Shown in pieces: positions 59,301 to 64,000 of a DNA stretch of 64,000 bases. Position 1 is the first letter of the stretch. Every line of letters begins with the position of its first letter. This stretch comes from Hyphochytrium catenoides. Lineage: Eukaryota; Sar; Hyphochytriomycetes; Hyphochytriales; Hyphochytriaceae. Below the pieces are notes generated by a model, which was not told the origin of the DNA, did not search any database, and worked only from the letters and a program-made list of their open reading frames with translations. The position numbers and the translations under genes are program-made. The stretch is from contig FLMG01002562.1 in the NCBI GenBank assembly GCA_900088475.1, forward strand, positions 61,351 through 125,350, read 5' to 3'.

Positions 59301-62300
59301 CGGTCGCACATATAACCTCTACTGCCTTTGTTTTCATCTTTGGTCTGCCCGATTAGACAATGCAAAGAGCACGGATTCCCCGATGTGCTCGAACCTGGCG
59401 TGGAAGGAGGCTCTCCCAAAGGCTTTCACGATCCTCCAGATGTCAACCAGTACCCCCGCTGGCGACAATGGACAAAGGACGCAAAGGAGATCCTTATGTT
59501 GCAAGTTGACCAAGTCATTCTTGCCATTCTCCTAGTCCTCGCCCTCGTAGGACCGAAAACAGCCAATATCCTGCAGGCTGTCTACGTTGGCCTCATCGTT
59601 CTCCTCGCCTTCCTCACGCCTCGGAACAGGAGAAGAGCGTGGCATATTCTGCATTTCTACTCGTTGGGAGTGGTGGTGGCCGTATTCGTCTGGAATATTG
59701 TCTGCCCTACTACGACCACCACCACTCTTACGATTGGAATGGAGTGTTATGTGAGTGGAAGTGGAGCCACTTGGGGGGAGCTCTTCCTCTCCCGCTTCAC
59801 GATCGCAGTGATTATGGTGCTGTTGGTAGGTACATTCTCTACCACTCCTCATTCTAACAGTTCCAAGTCATCAGTTGGCTTGCCCTATAGCTACGCATTT
59901 TCGCTCTACCTCTCTCTCTTCCTCATCTAACTAAGGTTGACCTTTCCACAGTTAGGTCTGAGGCCTATTGTCTAGTGCAGTACAAGTCATTTGGTCTCAT
60001 AATAACTCATGCTTTCTACTTGCCCTGGATCCGTCTGCCACCGTACAGATTGAGCTCCAAATTATCCTGTATAACATCATAGAGGTAGAGAAGAAGAGGA
60101 AGAAGCTAAGTAACCAGAACCTAGTAGAGGGCCGAGCCAGGGTCGAGGGTGATGACCATCCTTGGTATCATCTCTCTTCGCTGAAGGCCTTTATCTGGGT
60201 CTTCTACTCGGTCTTTGGCACTGTCTTCGTCTACGTTACCCTTCTTCTTTTGGCGCTCTCCAGTGAGACCGAAGTATATGACAGAAATGCGACTTTCGTT
60301 GGGCTCGGATTCCTTGTCTTGTTCTGCATCCTACTCACGCTACACCTGGGAGCCATACTTAAACATCCCAAGGGCTCTCCTGCTGTTCTCCAGTGGATGA
60401 GGTGGGGCAGAAAGCGGCAATCCCTATTCGTCCTTCCCGCTTTTTTGCTCTTGTGGTCTATTTCCTCCCGTTCCTTTGCTATACATCTCCTTTACTATGG
60501 AGCAGAATGTTGCGCTCGTTATTCTTGGAGCCTACAGTCCTCGGCTCCCCAAAATCGCACGTCCTATGTCACCTCTTAGGCCCATTCAGATCAGTTATCA
60601 GCTGGCTCTATGTCTAGAGCCCCAATTACCTTCCGCTCCTACTTCTCAAAGCTGAGCTCTGACTATCTGCCCTAACTAACGACTTGTCTTCTCCTTTCCT
60701 TCTTTTCATGCTCCAGATTACTGTTGCTGTACCTCGTGGTGGTCCTCCTCTGCCGTTATCTCTACCAGTTCAATGTTGTGGAGGAGTGGCTGACGGACCA
60801 TTGGCCATGGACGAATAGTGTCACCTTGGCTGGCGTGGGCCTAACTACATTTGATAACCTCTTCCTGGGATTGCTGCCTATGATCCTGGTACGATACTCC
60901 TTCAGTCATCTGAACCTGCGACTTTTCCTTTCTTCTGTTGGTCGATCTACTTTGCTCTTTTATGGAGTTATTTGGACTTAAAGACGGCTCCATTCCCACC
61001 TGGGCAGGCTATTCTGGTCGTCTATGGTGCGATATGCGCGTTGGCGACAGTGCAAGCTGCACCCAGAAGAAGGAGACGGAAGAAGAGGCCTCGACACCTC
61101 CCTTCTCTTGACGAAAAGTGGGCGAAGATTTTTTTTGAGTTGCTTGTATTGACAGGGAAGAGGCTGTTGGTATACCACAGTCCCTTCATTACTTTAGCCA
61201 TTGCCGGTTTTGTGGCTCTGGCGGAGGTGAACGTAGCAAATAGTGTCTATGGAATCATGGCGCTGATGCTTTCCTTCAGCACGTCTTGGAGAGGTGAGAC
61301 GAAAGGATTCTTCCCAGCATCAGACTTACCTAGAGATGTTGACATTTTTTGGTAATGCACAGGCGCTTGGTGGACCCTCTCGGTGCTGGCCTTCGCTTTG
61401 CTTCTTGCTCGTTACGCTTTCCAGTTCAACTACTTCGAGCCTGGAAAGAACTTCCTCAGTGCAGGACCAAACGCCTCCTGGTGGGGCTTTACAAGGCCCC
61501 CCACGTCTACAAATATAATGTGGACTGTTGTTTGGACTGAACTAGTGGTGCTTACAGTGACGTCTGTGCAACGAATGTAAGTGAACAAGAGAAAGAAGAG
61601 AAGAAGCCGCCCTTTCTTTCATGGAAGATCCAAATAGACTTAGCCCAAGCGTTTTTCCTGCTACCCTCTATTTTGCCTCGTGCTTGTGCTATGATAAGTG
61701 TCATGTCTTCCTAGCTCCTTTTAACTGTTTCCTGCTGATGTGACTCCTTCCGCTCCTTAATACCGCCTTACATTTATTTTTGTCAGTTCGCACTTGCTAG
61801 AGGAAGAAGTGATGGAAAAAGACCAGCTTCAGATATCTCGACGCCTGAAGAAGAGAGCACGGGTTGAGATGCTAACGAAAAGGTCAAGTAGAGAAGAGGC
61901 TGTCCTCAACCCTCTTTCGCCCACTTTCCAGAAGTCGAGTAGAGAAGGAAACCATATTGATCCTCTTACCCCCACTCCCTATGAAAACGGAGCCGCAAAG
62001 AAGATTGTGGCCTTTGACAGCAATGCGAAGATCCTTGCGACTCCCTCTCGACCAGACCCTACCTCGCCCCGATCGCCTATCTCCCATGAGGGTGGGCAAA
62101 CGTTAGTTATAGGGGAAGAGAAGAAACCAGAGGTGGAGCTCCTGGTACAGCGACCGTCGTCCTTCTTTGGCCAGCTATATGACGTGTACGACTGCCTTTT
62201 CTTTTTCTTTGTGGAGAAAGCAGCAGAGATCCGCCTAGAAATTTCGCAGGTAACCTACCATATAGCTCCTGCATCACCCTTCTATGATGCCCCCCACTCT

Positions 62301-64000
62301 TGTATCCCTAATCTTTGTCATTGGATGCATAGATCCTGCTGGTGCTGGCTGCCTTGAATGAGATGAACATATACAGCGTGGTCTACATGGGATTACTGCT
62401 CTACGTACATGCTATACCTCCAGAGGCCCTAAAGGGGTACTGGGGCCTATGGAGATGGATTGTACTGGTATGAAGGCGCTCTCACTTCTTTCCCCTCATT
62501 CTTTCCCTGTCTCACTTGCGTTTCCGCTCCATCGCCGTTATATCTATGATGCGTTGGGCTTCCCAGGTCTGTCTCTGCTTGCAGTATCTTCCATACATTG
62601 AGATCATTCCATCGGCGGGCCTTGACAAGCAGACAACATGGCCTTGGAGCGCTCTCTCCTCCGCCTATGAGGAGTGGTTCGGCATCGGCGGAGCAGGTAA
62701 TGGCTGTAGCAACTGTGTCACACCAACAGATTCTAGTGGGGTCTTTGAGACCCCTGAATGTCTCATCGTTTTGATGAGCTTATTATCTTTCGTCCTCCGG
62801 GTTGGTTCTCGCTTTGGCCTGGCTCCGCGCTTTCGCTCGCTCTAACTCATGCGGCTGGAATTCTCTTCCATTTCTAGGCTTCGGCTCCCCGAAGGACTTA
62901 ATGTATGACCTACTAGTCATCCTCACACTTGCAACGATTCCTTCGGCGACGGGTATTCTCTCAACTGCCAGGTCGATGGGTAAGCCGTGTTCTCTTTTCG
63001 GCTTTACAAGCAACCACCTTTTCTTGGCTCCAAGTCTTGCTTGCAAGTTAATAGAGATATGTTCTACATCCTTCCCTCTGCTAGCATTCCACCCACTACG
63101 TTCTCCGCACTTGACTCCACCTCCCAGTCTCGTAAAACCATATAGCAGCTCTTTTACTTCGGCCGGGTCCTAGGGAAGCTTCACCTTCCTCGCTCCTCTT
63201 TGATTACTGATATACTCTTCCTTCCCTTTGATATAGAGGAGACCTTTCAAGCGGAGTATGATCCTGATATTGTCGATTCAGAGAGAGAGATGACGCGAGC
63301 GTCCTCATCTCCAGATGTGGTTGACATGATAGATATAGCAGTTGACAGAGCAGACACGGAGAGAACAGGACGTAAGCACTCTTTATTTTTTCTTAAACTT
63401 GCTGCTTCCTGGTCGAACAATGCCAGGTCCAGGTTTAAAAGCCCTATGGCCACAACGTGCCTTCCTTGCTTTATACCCACTCCAGTTACACATTCTTCCC
63501 CTTTCTGACGCCTTAATCTTGTGCCACCTTCCTGTGCAGAGTCGAACCATAGGAAGGGACGGCTTATGCGGGCTTTCACCCGGCAGGAGACTTTGTCCTC
63601 GCTATTCCTTCCAGACAGCTTGGCTTCTCTTTCGCACACACCAGTCTGCGGCGATTGGAATGACTTTACTCTTCCCGTACATACCACATTATGGGACTGG
63701 CTGCTATTCTTCATTTACGTGGGAGGCTCAAAGATAGTTCTCTTTCTTGGCTTCATCGTAGGGACACAGAGGATGGATCTTTTTCACCTGGCGTTCCTGA
63801 TCCTCTCCATATATCTTCTCCTTCATGAGAACATTGTCAACTCTCAGTACGCAAATCACCTTGAAAAATCAGAGGAAGAGAGACGCAAGGCGACCGAAGT
63901 GCTTGCAACAAGGTCTAAGACTTCTCTTTGGAAGACCTTTAAGGCCGTCTTCTGTCGCCGAAGCCGAAGAAAAGAGGTAGCACCCACGCAGGAAGGCCGA
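56385..64000 (+). CDS. Piezo-like mechanosensitive channel, N-terminal part (continues beyond window)
   Basis: Starts at ATG 56385 with a hydrophilic Ser-rich cytoplasmic region (exon 1, 56385-56884), then exons 57089-57784, 58087-58171, 58340-59187, 59357-59825, one from 60049, and further ones at about 60719, 61008-61292, 61362-61575, 61787, 62331, 62568, 62878, 63235 and 63540 to the end, about 1,700 residues so far. Many hydrophobic helices come in recurring modules of about four, separated by charged loops: for example LALVGPKTANILQAVYVGLI, LLCRYLYQFNVVEEW, LLARYAFQFNYFEPG and FIYVGGSKIVLFLGF. The RY-x-(Y/F)QF module ends and the repeated four-helix layout are typical of Piezo blades. 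Acidic and Ser-rich loops (for example 58600-58740) are cytoplasmic. The pore and the conserved C-terminal PF(E/D)-type motif lie outside the window, so another large polytopic protein cannot be fully excluded. Confidence 0.72.

Overview
The window is nuclear DNA of a unicellular eukaryote. Several genes are split by many short GT-AG introns of roughly 70 to 400 bases (uS11, an M16 peptidase, a TAZ-finger protein, a Rad5/HLTF helicase, a Piezo-like channel), there is an interstitial TTAGGG-type telomere tract, and intergenic spacers are rich in GA/TC microsatellites. I cannot name the species. A free-living protist or microalga of the stramenopile/SAR type is a reasonable guess from the mix of a bacterial-type glucokinase, a Piezo-like protein and an animal-type haem peroxidase, but this is inference. 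One 42-base N run shows it is an assembled scaffold.

Layout. 1-2509 (minus) holds the 5' part of a large intronless gene joining a signal peptide, an animal haem peroxidase, a DOMON domain and the beginning of a cytochrome b561 domain; it runs off the window. A 3.7-kb spacer follows, then a glucokinase (6260-7324, plus), the tiny APC/C subunit CDC26 (9017-9196, plus) and, only 13 bases later, a 161-residue conserved protein (9210-9695, plus). Ribosomal protein uS11 lies at 10767-11985 (plus, five exons). An intron-rich M16 metallopeptidase fills 12690-20746 (minus); its first intron contains three 97-bp tandem repeats. Divergently from it runs a 14-exon, 959-residue protein with two TAZ-type zinc fingers (21883-27566, plus).

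The middle holds a protein kinase with an HND catalytic loop (28095-29303, minus), a three-exon conserved protein of unknown function (32339-33751, minus), an ABHD5/CGI-58-like hydrolase/acyltransferase (35270-36478, minus), an EF-hand protein (37546-39519, plus), a small secreted eight-cysteine protein (40790-41119, minus) and the telomere-like tract at 42066-42090. On the right are a HIRAN-SNF2-RING DNA-repair helicase of the HLTF/Rad5 type (43045-49394, minus), a protein with bacterial DUF1707-like and LiaF-like domains (50700-52001, minus), a 4.4-kb spacer, and the first ~1,700 residues of a Piezo-like mechanosensitive channel (56385 to window end, plus).

The genes do not form one pathway; the window looks like an ordinary gene-moderate eukaryotic region. 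The most unusual items are the peroxidase-DOMON-b561 fusion, the LiaF-like gene, the close CDC26/161-residue pair and the TAZ protein without an evident acetyltransferase domain. Exon boundaries for uS11, the TAZ gene, the 305-residue gene and the first exons of the M16 and Piezo genes were checked by reading frame and splice consensus; those of the other multi-exon genes are approximate.
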